The notes: a model not told the origin generated them from the letters alone. A DNA stretch of 64,000 nt from Hymenobacter qilianensis (GCF_014489555.1 NZ_CP060784.1:4242501-4306500); one strand, 5' to 3'; shown: positions 53,361 to 62,075, counted from the stretch's first letter. A program made the numbers and translations.

Positions 53361-55343
53361 CTATACGTCCAGCTTGGCGTACTTGGCATTTTTCTCGATG
53401 AATTCACGGCGCGGCGCTACTTCGTCGCCCATGAGCATAGAGAACAAATGGTCAGCTTCCGCAGCCGACTCCACGTCTACACGCTTCAGCGAACGGGTAT
53501 CGGGCTGCATAGTAGTGGTCCAAAGCTGCTCGGCGTTCATTTCCCCGAGACCCTTGTAGCGCTGCACGTTCACCGTTTCGGGCTTACCGCGGCCTAGCTC
53601 TTCCTGAGCAACCTGGCGCTCCTGCTCGGTCCAGCAATAGCGCTCTTCCTTACCACGCTTCACCAGATACAAGGGTGGCAGCGCAATGAAGATGTAGCCA
53701 TTGTCGACCAGTGGCTTCATATAGCGGAAGAAGAAAGTCAGAATCAGGGTACGAATGTGCGAACCGTCAATATCAGCATCGGTCATGATGATGATTTTGT
53801 GATAGCGCAGCTTTGAGATGTTCAGGCCCTTAGGATCGGCCTCAATGCCCGCTTCCACATCGGCCGGAGTGCCAAACGACACGCCCAACGCGGTAATCAT
53901 GTTCTTGATTTCCTCGTTTTCGTAAATGCGGTGCTCCTGGGCTTTCTCCACGTTCAGGATCTTACCCCGCAATGGCAGAATAGCCTGGAAGGCCCGGTTG
54001 CGGCCCTGCTTGGCAGTACCGCCAGCCGAGTCGCCCTCGACCAGATACAGCTCGCAGATTTCCGGATTCGACTCGGAGCAGTCGGCTAGCTTACCAGGCA
54101 AAGAGTTCGAGCCCAGCACGGTCTTGCGCTGCACCATTTCGCGGGCCTTACGGGCCGCAATACGAGCCCGAGCTGCCAGAATCACCTTCTCAACGATAAT
54201 ACGGGCTTCTTTGGGATTCTCTTCCAGGTATTGGTTCAGGATTTCGCCCACTGCCTGGTTTACAGCGCCACTCACATCGGAGTTACCCAGTTTGGTCTTG
54301 GTCTGGCCTTCAAACTGAGGCTCCTGCACTTTCACCGAAATGACAGCGGTCAGGCCTTCGCGGAAGTCGTCGCCCTGAATCTCCACCTTCGCCTTCTCCA
54401 GCATACCCGACTTGTCGGCGTAGGCCTTCAGCGTACGCGTAAGGGCCGAGCGGAAGCCAGCCACGTGCGTACCACCTTCGATGGTATTGATGTTGTTGAC
54501 GTAGCTAAAAATGTGCTCCTGGTACGAGTCGTTGTATTGCAAAGCAACCTCGACCGGCGTGCCACCCTTCTCACTGATTACGTGAATTGGCTTTGGCATC
54601 AGCACTGTACGGCCAGCATCAAGGTAGCCAACAAACTCGCTCAGGCCGCCCTCCGAATAAAACTCTTCATAGAGGAAGTTGCCGTCCACGTCATTATCGC
54701 GGCGGTCGGTGAGCGTGATGCGGATACCTTTGTTCAAGTACGACAGTTCGCGCAGACGAGTGGCAATGGTTTCGTACTTGTAAACCGACTCCGTGAAGAT
54801 AGTATCATCAGGCAGAAACTCTACCTGCGTGCCGTGCTCTTCGGTATCACCAATTTGCTTTACCGGATACTGCGGAACTCCGATTTTGTACTCCTGCTCG
54901 TAGAGGTGGCCATTGCGGCGCACAGTTACTTTCAGGTCTTTGCTGAGTGCATTCACGCAGCTTACGCCTACGCCGTGCAAACCGCCGGAAACCTTATAGG
55001 AATCCTTGTCGAATTTGCCCCCCGCGTGGAGCACTGTCATTACAACCTCTAGGGCTGAACGACCTTCCTTTTGGTGGAAGTCGACGGGGATGCCGCGACC
55101 GTTGTCGCGGACGGTAACTGAGTTATTTTCGTTGATGGTGACTTCAATTCGGTCGCAGTGGCCGGCCAAGGCTTCATCGATTGAGTTATCGACTACTTCC
55201 CACACCAAATGGTGCAGGCCCTTAACCCCCGTATCACCGATGTACATCGATGGCCGCTTGCGTACGGCTTCCAGTCCTTCCAGTACTTGAATACTATCCG
55301 CAGAGTACTCAGCGGGGACTCTTTTCTCTTTCGTTTCGCTCAT
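53361..55343 (-). CDS. gyrB: DNA gyrase subunit B
   Basis: A 660-residue GyrB. ATPase motifs are 'WEVVDNSIDEALAGHCD' and 'VSGGLHGVGVSCVNALS'; the TOPRIM domain has 'LYLVEGDSAGGTAKQGRNR' and 'MTDADIDGSHIRTLIL'; the end 'FIEKNAKYAKLDV' is typical. The -7 box TATCTTTG lies about 40 bases upstream. Confidence 0.97.
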   Translation of the reverse strand: MSETKEKRVPAEYSADSIQVLEGLEAVRKRPSMYIGDTGVKGLHHLVWEVVDNSIDEALAGHCDRIEVTINENNSVTVRDNGRGIPVDFHQKEGRSALEVVMTVLHAGGKFDKDSYKVSGGLHGVGVSCVNALSKDLKVTVRRNGHLYEQEYKIGVPQYPVKQIGDTEEHGTQVEFLPDDTIFTESVYKYETIATRLRELSYLNKGIRITLTDRRDNDVDGNFLYEEFYSEGGLSEFVGYLDAGRTVLMPKPIHVISEKGGTPVEVALQYNDSYQEHIFSYVNNINTIEGGTHVAGFRSALTRTLKAYADKSGMLEKAKVEIQGDDFREGLTAVISVKVQEPQFEGQTKTKLGNSDVSGAVNQAVGEILNQYLEENPKEARIIVEKVILAARARIAARKAREMVQRKTVLGSNSLPGKLADCSESNPEICELYLVEGDSAGGTAKQGRNRAFQAILPLRGKILNVEKAQEHRIYENEEIKNMITALGVSFGTPADVEAGIEADPKGLNISKLRYHKIIIMTDADIDGSHIRTLILTFFFRYMKPLVDNGYIFIALPPLYLVKRGKEERYCWTEQERQVAQEELGRGKPETVNVQRYKGLGEMNAEQLWTTTMQPDTRSLKRVDVESAAEADHLFSMLMGDEVAPRREFIEKNAKYAKLDV

Positions 55344-55692
55344 GGAATGCGGGTAAATTCAGCGTCAGTGTTAATAGGCAAAGATACCATTTTTAATCGG
55401 TTTTTGCCAGCCAAACCCGGATTGGACCCCCTATGCTAGCAATCAAAATGGACCTGCTTTGCAGATTGATTAACAGCCGCTTTTGGTACTACCCGCTTAT
55501 ATACAGAGAGCGTATCATATCACAATTTTATACAACCCTCGGTTGCCATTTAACGCCACTTTTACCAGCCTCATTAGCATTACTTGCTCCGGGCAAAGCG
55601 CATCATACCTGCTACTATAGCTCTTGTACTGATCAACCAAACGGAACTCTGCCCTATGGATCGTAGTTCTGAAACCTGCTACATTTGCCTCT
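55344..55692. other. Intergenic region upstream of gyrB
   Basis: About 350 bases between divergent gyrB and a small unknown gene. It contains the gyrB -7 box (55379-55386, minus strand) and TACATTTG near 55678 on the plus strand that may serve the small gene. Otherwise nothing recognisable. Confidence 0.45.
55379..55386 (-). promoter_or_regulatory. gyrB -7 box
   Basis: On the minus strand TATCTTTG matches TAnnTTTG, 36 bases before the ATG of gyrB. No clear TTTG at 19-base spacing. Confidence 0.5.
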
Positions 55693-55965
55693 ATGTCACA
55701 CGAAGTTGCCAACCTTACGCTAGCCGAAGCTACTCGCCACGCTCCATTCGTTGAGTATGCCCGCTGCCTCAATGCCGCCGACCGACCTTTCAATCACAGC
55801 GGTGATTGGCCTGAGGAAGGCCAGTTTTATCCTGTGCGTGTCGTTGACTCTCATTTGGAAGGCATTCCTTTAGTCCATGTATTGGGCTTTCAAGCAGAAG
55901 CGCCTTACTTTAATGCCTTTGCTCCTCACCGCTTTGAGCTGCTGTATACCGTCTGGTTAAATTAA
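55693..55965 (+). CDS. Small conserved-looking hypothetical protein
   Basis: A 90-residue soluble protein beginning 'MSHEVANLTLAEATRHAPF'. It has many aromatic residues ('FNHSGDWPEEGQFYPVRVV', 'HRFELLYTVWLN') and no signal peptide or membrane segment. I do not know the family. It has a possible promoter just upstream and its own terminator 25 bases after the stop, both arguing that it is a real gene. Confidence 0.6.
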   Translation: MSHEVANLTLAEATRHAPFVEYARCLNAADRPFNHSGDWPEEGQFYPVRVVDSHLEGIPLVHVLGFQAEAPYFNAFAPHRFELLYTVWLN

Positions 55966-55990
55966 GCCCATCACATCGAAACGCAGTATC

Positions 55991-56026
55991 AAAAAAGCCC
56001 CCAGAGCAGTTCTGGGGGGCTTTTTT
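55991..56026. terminator. Terminator with C5/G6 asymmetry
   Basis: AAAAAAGCCCCCAGA with TCTGGGGGGCTTTTTT. As at 34067-34108, the left run has five and the right run six. Lies between the small hypothetical gene and the convergent beta-helix gene. Confidence 0.85.
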
Positions 56027-56093
56027 ATAGTAAATCACTGTCCTAATTCTATTTGCATCTTACCTGAAATAGAATGTTGGCAGCCAGTTTCTC

Positions 56094-58019
56094 TTATTGG
56101 GTTACGATAACGGATTGAGATGAGCTAAGATTTCCGCTTTCCACTCGCAGCAAATAGTGTCCAGCTGCTAGTCCGTGCACCGAGAAAGCCGCATCCTTTG
56201 TATCCGGACGCGTGAAATTTTGATTGCGAGCTAGCCGTCCCTGCATATCATAGAGCTTCACACTAACCGGCTTATTACGAATAACATCGGAGGCAAATGT
56301 GATGTATACAGTCTCCGTAGCCTGGGTAGGATAAGCCGTGCACCACGACTGCAAGCTATTCATTGTGCCTGAGCGGGAGGATAGGATCAGGTTTCTGTTT
56401 TCCGAAGCTCCAATGTTGCCTTGGGTTCCCGCTTTTGCCGTAGGGTTTCCAAAGTAATCTCGCAGGCCAGGTTCTTTTCCAAACTCAGTGAGCAGGTTTA
56501 ATCCTGCTCCCAACAGGCTGGATGATGGCAGCAGCGTATAACCTACCTCGGTGTATTTGGATGTGGTAAATGCGCGCTGAGCCACAACAGGCTCCACACC
56601 CGACGTCATGAACTCCGGGTCAGCGTTGATACCCGTTGCCTTCGCGCCAATCTGCTCCTGACCTGCGCCCGCACGCCAGGCACTGAGCGTAGTATAGCGC
56701 GTGCCGCCCCACCACAAGCTAAGCTCTGCATCAGCACTCCAATAGCAATTGCCTTGAAAGCGTACATCGTTTGTAGCAGCCCCTTCAATACTTATTACTG
56801 GTATTCCATCTGTGGTATGCAGCACATTGTTTTGAAAGGTAATATCACTAACACCACCACTCATTACATACACTGCTTTCGGATGTGAACCATTAGCAGG
56901 AGGCGCGAGGTAGACGGTATTATTGTGAATAGAAGCCCGTTGAATACCGCCATTATCTCCTGACGACCACAACTGAATTGCACCCTGATTATAGCGTCGC
57001 GCATCGTTAACACTAATATTATATCGAATGGTTACATCAGTAAGAGGCGGTGCACCAGGATATTGGGCAATGAGGTAACCGGCACCGTCATTATCATGCG
57101 AGTAGTTGTACTGCAGCACAGAATTGGTGCAGCCCCCATCCAAATCAAATCCACCACCATCATGATTCATCCCCGAGCGATTATGATGAGATTCACACTC
57201 CTGAATCACTAAATTGTTGCAATTCCATCCCCATATTCCTACCGGGCCACCGTTCGGATAAGAATTAAGCCAGCCATTATTATACGCCTCACAATGCTCG
57301 ATTAAAGCTCCACTGATACCTGAAAGAACAATACCGTTGCCAGTGTTATGATGAGTAATATCTTCTCGACCAGAATTATCAAAGGCTTTGCAATTGCCAA
57401 CGTACCAGTTAGTGTGGGCACCTATGTTTTCGGCATATGAAGAAATTCCTGCTTCGCCATTTGCGTGTGCTTTCGAGTTAGTTATCCGCACATTGTTGTA
57501 ACCACTATTGCCGTTCCAACTGCCAATTATGATACCCGTTGATTGGTAGCCACTCACATCAATGCTATCTAATCGCACGTGATTCAGCGTAGTGTTGGCT
57601 GAGTCAAGATAAAACTGAATGCCAGAGTCCTTATTGGTCAGGCGACCTGAACCCACAAAATTCAGACGCCGCAGTTCAATGCCTGCCATATTATATCCAT
57701 AGAAGCCGAAAGCAGCACCACTTTCAATAGTAGCGTTGCCATGACCATAGGAACTAATTATGATGGGCTTTTCGGCCGTACCCTGACTATTGCCGCGCAA
57801 CCAGATGTTACCCTTAAAGGTCTCGCCGCCCGCCAGCAAAATCCGATCCCCAGGTTGGTATTTTCCCGCGTTAACACGATTAAGTGAATGCCAAGCTGTT
57901 GAGACCGAAGTACCACTAGCATTGTCATCGCCATATGGGCTAACGTAATAAGTATTCGCAGAAAGCGAATGACTTAAAAAGCAAATCAAAAGTTGTAAAA
58001 GTATAATTTTAGATCCCAT
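56094..58019 (-). CDS. Secreted right-handed parallel beta-helix protein with T9SS sorting domain
   Basis: A 641-residue exported protein. A signal peptide ('ILLQLLICFLSHSLSANT') is followed by a pectate-lyase-like beta-helix with many Asn/Gly turns ('TYYVSPYGDDNASGTSVSTA', 'NSGYNNVRITNSKAHANGE', 'IRYNISVNDARRYNQGAIQL'). The last 80 residues form a type IX secretion type A C-terminal domain ('VKLYDMQGRLARNQNF', 'GLAAGHYLLRVESGN'). It likely acts at the cell surface on polysaccharide, but no catalytic residues can be assigned. Base composition is lower in GC than its neighbours and it borders the integrative element. Confidence 0.85.
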   Translation of the reverse strand: MGSKIILLQLLICFLSHSLSANTYYVSPYGDDNASGTSVSTAWHSLNRVNAGKYQPGDRILLAGGETFKGNIWLRGNSQGTAEKPIIISSYGHGNATIESGAAFGFYGYNMAGIELRRLNFVGSGRLTNKDSGIQFYLDSANTTLNHVRLDSIDVSGYQSTGIIIGSWNGNSGYNNVRITNSKAHANGEAGISSYAENIGAHTNWYVGNCKAFDNSGREDITHHNTGNGIVLSGISGALIEHCEAYNNGWLNSYPNGGPVGIWGWNCNNLVIQECESHHNRSGMNHDGGGFDLDGGCTNSVLQYNYSHDNDGAGYLIAQYPGAPPLTDVTIRYNISVNDARRYNQGAIQLWSSGDNGGIQRASIHNNTVYLAPPANGSHPKAVYVMSGGVSDITFQNNVLHTTDGIPVISIEGAATNDVRFQGNCYWSADAELSLWWGGTRYTTLSAWRAGAGQEQIGAKATGINADPEFMTSGVEPVVAQRAFTTSKYTEVGYTLLPSSSLLGAGLNLLTEFGKEPGLRDYFGNPTAKAGTQGNIGASENRNLILSSRSGTMNSLQSWCTAYPTQATETVYITFASDVIRNKPVSVKLYDMQGRLARNQNFTRPDTKDAAFSVHGLAAGHYLLRVESGNLSSSQSVIVTQ

Positions 58020-58350
58020 CTGATCTTTTGTAAAATGTTGATGGGCAAATATATATAGCTAGCTTCTTATTAAAATGTAAATAATATTCAATGTTGTTTG
58101 ATGTTTTAAAGAAGTTTTTAAGGTTGTGAATACAATTTATTATTCATTATTAGTAAAGTATAAGTTGAACTCATAGTACTTATTCATACAATTAATAGAA
58201 GATCTCACAAACATTATAATAATTGAACTTAATCAATATTAATCATCGCTTTTTAGTAGCTGCTCAATTTTTGTTTAAACTCGTTTTTCTCTTAGAGTTC
58301 TTCAAGTTCTTCTCATGCTCGGAGTATCATTTTTTGGCCACAAATGGCAA
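58020..58350. other. AT-rich intergenic region
   Basis: About 330 bases of strongly AT-rich DNA between the beta-helix gene and the tRNA terminator. No ORF, hairpin or repeat of note. It should include the promoter of the beta-helix gene. Confidence 0.5.
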
Positions 58351-58384
58351 TAAAAAAGCCACTCAGCAATAAAGCTGAGTGGCG
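58351..58384 (-). terminator. Terminator of the tRNA-Arg gene
   Basis: GCCACTCAGC (58358-58367) pairs with GCTGAGTGGC (58374-58383). On the minus strand the stem is followed by six T (58357-58352). It is the native terminator just downstream of the tRNA 3' end, so this side is the chromosome side of the insertion. Confidence 0.8.
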
Positions 58385-58395
58385 CACTTGTAATG

Positions 58396-58438
58396 TACCC
58401 CGTAAGAGATTCGAACTCCTGACCTACTGCTTAGAAGG
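58396..58438 (-). pseudogene. 3' half of tRNA-Arg(TCT), attachment site of the integrative element
   Basis: Read on the minus strand, this stretch has the anticodon loop CTTCTAA (anticodon TCT), the 3' side of the anticodon stem, variable loop AGGTC, T arm AGGAG-TTCGAAT-CTCTT and acceptor strand ACGGGGT with discriminator A. The CCA is not encoded. The 5' half (acceptor 5' strand, D arm) is absent: the bases beyond 58440 do not continue a tRNA. This is the usual footprint of integration into a tRNA 3' end; the restored full tRNA should be at the far end of the element. Confidence 0.85.
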
Positions 58439-58555
58439 CATGCTTAGGCCTAAACACATACGCTATCATTACTTAGCAGCATTGGGTAAAAAGGGCTTTT
58501 TAGAAGATAAGAGCTATTGTTCTTTATTAACAGTACAAGGCTTTTTATTATACTT

Positions 58556-58591
58556 GTATGAACCGCTGTATGAACCAACTGCGGTTCATAC
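58556..58591. repeat. GTATGAACC repeats before the integrase gene
   Basis: GTATGAACCGC (58556-58566) and its exact complement GCGGTTCATAC (58581-58591) form a perfect 11-base inverted repeat; a third copy GTATGAACC lies between them in direct orientation (58568-58576). Located about 120 bases from the tRNA junction and just before the integrase ATG, they are candidate recombinase arm-type sites or an operator. Confidence 0.6.
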
Positions 58592-58596
58592 GACTT

Positions 58597-59910
58597 ATGA
58601 GCAAAACCACTGACCACAAAGAAGGAACTGCCACCGTCAAGATCGTCTACTTCACGGGTAAGGTTCTAGCCGATGGCTCTCACCCGTTTTTGATTCGGAT
58701 CACAAAGAACCGTAAGCAGCTATACCGATCTACTGGCGTAAGCTTGCAGCCAAGGTATTATAACTTCGAGAAAAAAGAAATTCGGCGCAATTATCCCGGC
58801 GACGCGAAAGCTCTCTGGCGAAAGCTGGAAGCAAAAGCAGCTACCTATGAACAAGCAGCCGAAGACTTAGCCTCCGCTGACGAGCAGCACGATGCCGAAA
58901 CAGTTCTGAGTAAAGTTAGCCAGAGCCGCCGGGCCACTCGCCGCGTAAAGCTGCTGGCCTACTTTGACGAACTCATCGCTGAACAGACAGCAGTTAGCCA
59001 GCTGGGCAACGCCCGTGTATATCGGGACACACGCAGCCAGCTCGCTCACTTTTTGGATAAAGAGCATCCGGGCACCTCAGATATTCCCTTCTCACAGGTC
59101 ACGGTTGCCTTCTGTCATGACTGGGAACAGTTTATGCGAGCTACGGGCACTGAAGACACTTCCTTATCAGTGAGGTTTCGCACCCTACGAGCTATCTTCA
59201 ACAAAGCTATTGCCACGGGATTAGCTAAGGCGGAGTTATATCCCTTCGCACGGAATCGAGCTGAGCAACACAAATACAGTATTAGTAGGTTTGATGTAAG
59301 TACGAAAAAGCGGGCCTTACCACGGGAAGAACTGCGGAAACTAGAGCAATTAAATCCCACCATCAACCGGCAGCGGCTAGCCAAGGATGCGTTCCTATTC
59401 TCCTTCTATGCTGGCGGTATCAACTTTGTCGACTTAGCTCAGCTGCGTTGGCGAGATGTGAGCGGAAGTGACCCTGCAACAGGCCATCCGGAAAGGCTTG
59501 AGTATGTGCGGCAGAAGACGGGCGGCAAGTTTTCCCTGAAATTGCTGGGGCCGGCCGCCGCCATCGTATCCAGCTACTCCCCTATTACCCGTACCACACC
59601 CGATGGGTACATCTTTCCCTTTCTTGATGTCACTAAGCATACAACACCAGCCAAAAGAATGGTGCGGCTGCACAATGTATTAGGCTGGGTAAATAAGGCA
59701 TTGAAAGTGATGGGGAAGCAGGCTGGTATTGCTACTCCTCTCACCACGTACGTAGCCCGACACTCCTTTGCTACCACACTTAAGCTTAAGGGCACCAATA
59801 CAGCTCTCATTAGCCAAGCAATGGGACACAAGTCGGAAGCAGTTACAGCCGTATATCTGGATTCCTTTGCGTCGGAATTGGTAGACACAGCTTTTGAGGG
59901 TCTGCTGTAG
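58597..59910 (+). CDS. Tyrosine recombinase (integrase) of the element
   Basis: A 437-residue site-specific recombinase. An N-terminal arm-binding domain is about residues 10-100 ('KIVYFTGKVLADGSHPFLIR'), a SAM-like core-binding domain about 110-215, and the catalytic domain follows. Catalytic residues visible are Lys in 'YVRQKTGGKFSLKL', Arg-His in 'YVARHSFATTLKLKG', His in 'ISQAMGHKSE' and Tyr in 'AVYLDSFAS'. The first catalytic Arg is not obvious: the matching segment reads 'FYAGGINFVDLAQL'. The ATG at 58597 (MSKTTDHKEG) is preferred; two earlier Met codons overlap the repeats. It is transcribed away from the tRNA end. Confidence 0.92.
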   Translation: MSKTTDHKEGTATVKIVYFTGKVLADGSHPFLIRITKNRKQLYRSTGVSLQPRYYNFEKKEIRRNYPGDAKALWRKLEAKAATYEQAAEDLASADEQHDAETVLSKVSQSRRATRRVKLLAYFDELIAEQTAVSQLGNARVYRDTRSQLAHFLDKEHPGTSDIPFSQVTVAFCHDWEQFMRATGTEDTSLSVRFRTLRAIFNKAIATGLAKAELYPFARNRAEQHKYSISRFDVSTKKRALPREELRKLEQLNPTINRQRLAKDAFLFSFYAGGINFVDLAQLRWRDVSGSDPATGHPERLEYVRQKTGGKFSLKLLGPAAAIVSSYSPITRTTPDGYIFPFLDVTKHTTPAKRMVRLHNVLGWVNKALKVMGKQAGIATPLTTYVARHSFATTLKLKGTNTALISQAMGHKSEAVTAVYLDSFASELVDTAFEGLL

Positions 59911-60028
59911 GGGATTGTAAATTTATTGCTCGATAACGCCGCGCCATTCCTGAAAGCCGAAGCCAGCAACGTTTCATATGTTGGCTCTAGTCATTTTGTA
60001 TTGTTGTCCTATTTTATTTCATTCACTG

Positions 60029-61021
60029 ATGCTGTCACCTATTGATAAGCTTGGATTTCATGCATTAGGTGGTCATTCGGTGCGCGGGCGGGTTTCAATT
60101 GCTGACCTTTTTCCAGTCTCAAAAAACCGTTGTGGAATCTACCTACTTCGTTTTAGAAATAACAGTTTCTATATAGGGCAGGCAGTTGACGCAGTGAAGC
60201 GCTTTGCTCAACACCGTAAGAACTACGATACCATTGAGCACTATTGGTTTCAGGATGTACCCAAGGGGAAACTGGATGAAGTGGAACAGCATCTCATCCA
60301 ACAGGCTGAGCAGGCGGGAATGCTGCTTACCAATAAAACCTTTGTGACTAATGTTATTGGTGAAACCGACTTAGATCTGCTCGTCACTCCGGCCGAACAA
60401 GAAGCATGGCTTAGATGTGGCGAACCACTCAATAATGACGGAATAGACTTAAGCTCGTCGATTGAGGAGAAATTCAGGTTCAAGTATCATCAAAACTTCC
60501 TGCAGCTGCAAGACCAGCCTGTTTACCCGCAGGTCAGGGCTGTACTCTCGGCCTACATCAAGCAGGTTATTCCTGCTTTCAAGAAGACAGAACAGTCCTT
60601 TTGGGCACTGAGCTGTCTGCCTTCCACGAATAAGAGCACTTACCCCCGTTATTTCGCCTTAAGTATCAATGGGATGGAGGTACTGGTGGCGGGTGAAGAG
60701 AAGAAAACAAAAGACTCTTTTGCCTTTGCGATTGTAACCGGGAGTTGCTTTCCGACTATGTCTTATAAAGCTTGGTTTTTACGCTCCTATGCTTTGTCGA
60801 TCAAAGCCTCCGCTTATCGAGCCGCAGGCACAGATCAATACCGGATCGATTTCAAAAGTTTACAACACTTATTGAGTGCGTTAAACCAGGAGCCATCCTT
60901 TAGCCATAGTATCAGGGAGATGAATTTGCGGCTGATGCGCCGCGGCGGGACTATTTACTCTCCCTATCACTGCTTTGATTTAGCCCAAGATGCAATGAAC
61001 CAAATGGTGCTTGGCACTTGA
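60029..61021 (+). CDS. GIY-YIG nuclease domain protein with unknown C-terminal region
   Basis: A 330-residue protein. The GIY-YIG domain covers about residues 30-100: 'CGIYLLRFRNNSFYIGQAVD' carries the two Tyr, 'AVKRFAQHR' the Arg and 'LDEVEQHLIQQ' the catalytic Glu, so the active site appears complete. The remaining 230 residues, including 'QVIPAFKKTEQSFWALSCLP', match nothing I know. It lies 118 bases after the integrase gene within the element. It could be a homing-type, repair or defence nuclease; none of these can be chosen from sequence. Start at 60029 is preferred over 59978 because the extra 17 residues are hydrophobic and off-pattern. Confidence 0.8.
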   Translation: MLSPIDKLGFHALGGHSVRGRVSIADLFPVSKNRCGIYLLRFRNNSFYIGQAVDAVKRFAQHRKNYDTIEHYWFQDVPKGKLDEVEQHLIQQAEQAGMLLTNKTFVTNVIGETDLDLLVTPAEQEAWLRCGEPLNNDGIDLSSSIEEKFRFKYHQNFLQLQDQPVYPQVRAVLSAYIKQVIPAFKKTEQSFWALSCLPSTNKSTYPRYFALSINGMEVLVAGEEKKTKDSFAFAIVTGSCFPTMSYKAWFLRSYALSIKASAYRAAGTDQYRIDFKSLQHLLSALNQEPSFSHSIREMNLRLMRRGGTIYSPYHCFDLAQDAMNQMVLGT

Positions 61022-61138
61022 GCTGAGTGATGTTAACATACAAGTCTCCAATGGCGTATTCACTCTTACCTTGAAAGATGATTCTTCTGTGTCTAGGTGG
61101 GCTTTGTTGTAGTCTTAAAGTAAAAGACGTATTCCCAG

Positions 61139-62008
61139 ATGAACGAGAAGAGAGCAAAAGCAAAAAAAATGGCTTTTAGTAGGGCTGTTATAAATCTTTT
61201 TAAGCTTAAACCAGGTGTTCGTAGTTTAGAAGAAACTAATCGGTTTGCTCAGGAAGCTCTGCATGATTACTTATTGCGAAGCAAAATAAGCAGACCTGAC
61301 AAGCGGGAGGAATATGAGGCATTCCACGAAAAATTCTCAACGTTTGAAAACAGTCTGGGGGCACCGATTCCCTATTATCCTTCTTATCCTACTTGGTTAC
61401 TACCCATTGTCGAAAAAACGCTAACACATGAAATTGCTGTTGCACTATATAAAGAATTGCAACGCTTTGAGGATGTGTTGGTAACTTATTATGAAGAAGT
61501 GTTTAACGCAGCAGATGTCTATTATTTACGCCAGATAGTAGAGGAACGCATCAATGAGCTTTTAGTAAACTCTGATGGAGAAGATCATCGCCTATCGCTT
61601 CCCCGGTTGGAAGAGGCGAAGCGCTGGCTTCAAGCTTTCGAATTAAAAATGCTGAATGAATCAAGTGAAGTATTGCCTCCTACCATTGACAAAAAAATAC
61701 AGCATAAACCAACTGATCTAACTCTACGTCAAGTTGCGCTTATTGCTATCTATCAAGGAAAAGTCATACGTAATGACATCAGGGCGAAGCAGCTGGCGGA
61801 AGAGAATGGTCACCGCAGTCCCAATAGTGGAACGAAGTTGTACCAACGTTATATCGAGATTGCCCAAGTAGGGGATAGGATTAATGTAACGGGGAAAAAA
61901 ATTAAACCACTTATCAACGCTATCGAATCGGTCATTCCTTATTTAAACAAACAGCAACGAGAGCAGGCTGATAATGAGTTAAGTACGATTCGTGCTAAAA
62001 TTCTATAA
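61139..62008 (+). CDS. Unknown protein of the integrative element
   Basis: A 289-residue, Lys- and Glu-rich, mostly helical protein with no signal peptide or membrane segment. The C-terminal 90 residues ('TLRQVALIAIYQGKVIRND', 'AEENGHRSPNSGTKLYQRY') look like a small conserved module I associate with Bacteroidota mobile elements, but I cannot name it. GC content is clearly lower than the chromosome. It sits directly upstream of the excisionase-like gene, and its stop codon overlaps the ATAACCGGTTAT repeats. Confidence 0.6.
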   Translation: MNEKRAKAKKMAFSRAVINLFKLKPGVRSLEETNRFAQEALHDYLLRSKISRPDKREEYEAFHEKFSTFENSLGAPIPYYPSYPTWLLPIVEKTLTHEIAVALYKELQRFEDVLVTYYEEVFNAADVYYLRQIVEERINELLVNSDGEDHRLSLPRLEEAKRWLQAFELKMLNESSEVLPPTIDKKIQHKPTDLTLRQVALIAIYQGKVIRNDIRAKQLAEENGHRSPNSGTKLYQRYIEIAQVGDRINVTGKKIKPLINAIESVIPYLNKQQREQADNELSTIRAKIL

Positions 62009-62026
62009 CCGGTTATAACCGGTTAT
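62005..62026. promoter_or_regulatory. Two overlapping ATAACCGGTTAT palindromes
   Basis: ATAACCGGTTAT occurs at 62005-62016 and again at 62015-62026, giving a 10-base period, one helical turn. The first overlaps the stop of the preceding gene. The spacing and symmetry suggest two adjacent sites for a dimeric regulator controlling the HTH gene that starts at 62076. Confidence 0.55.
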
Positions 62027-62075
62027 GCACCTAGGGACTGATTCACCTTTGCATTGTCACTTAACAACAGTCACA

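Noticed and set aside
55433..55666. A 77-codon ORF upstream of the small hypothetical gene
   Set aside because: Composition is not protein-like, it lies in the gyrB promoter region and has no ribosome binding site or family resemblance.
58344..58613. An 89-codon ORF across the tRNA fragment
   Set aside because: It is antisense translation of the tRNA 3' half (the KRFELLT-type peptide often mis-annotated at such sites) plus its terminator; not a protein gene.
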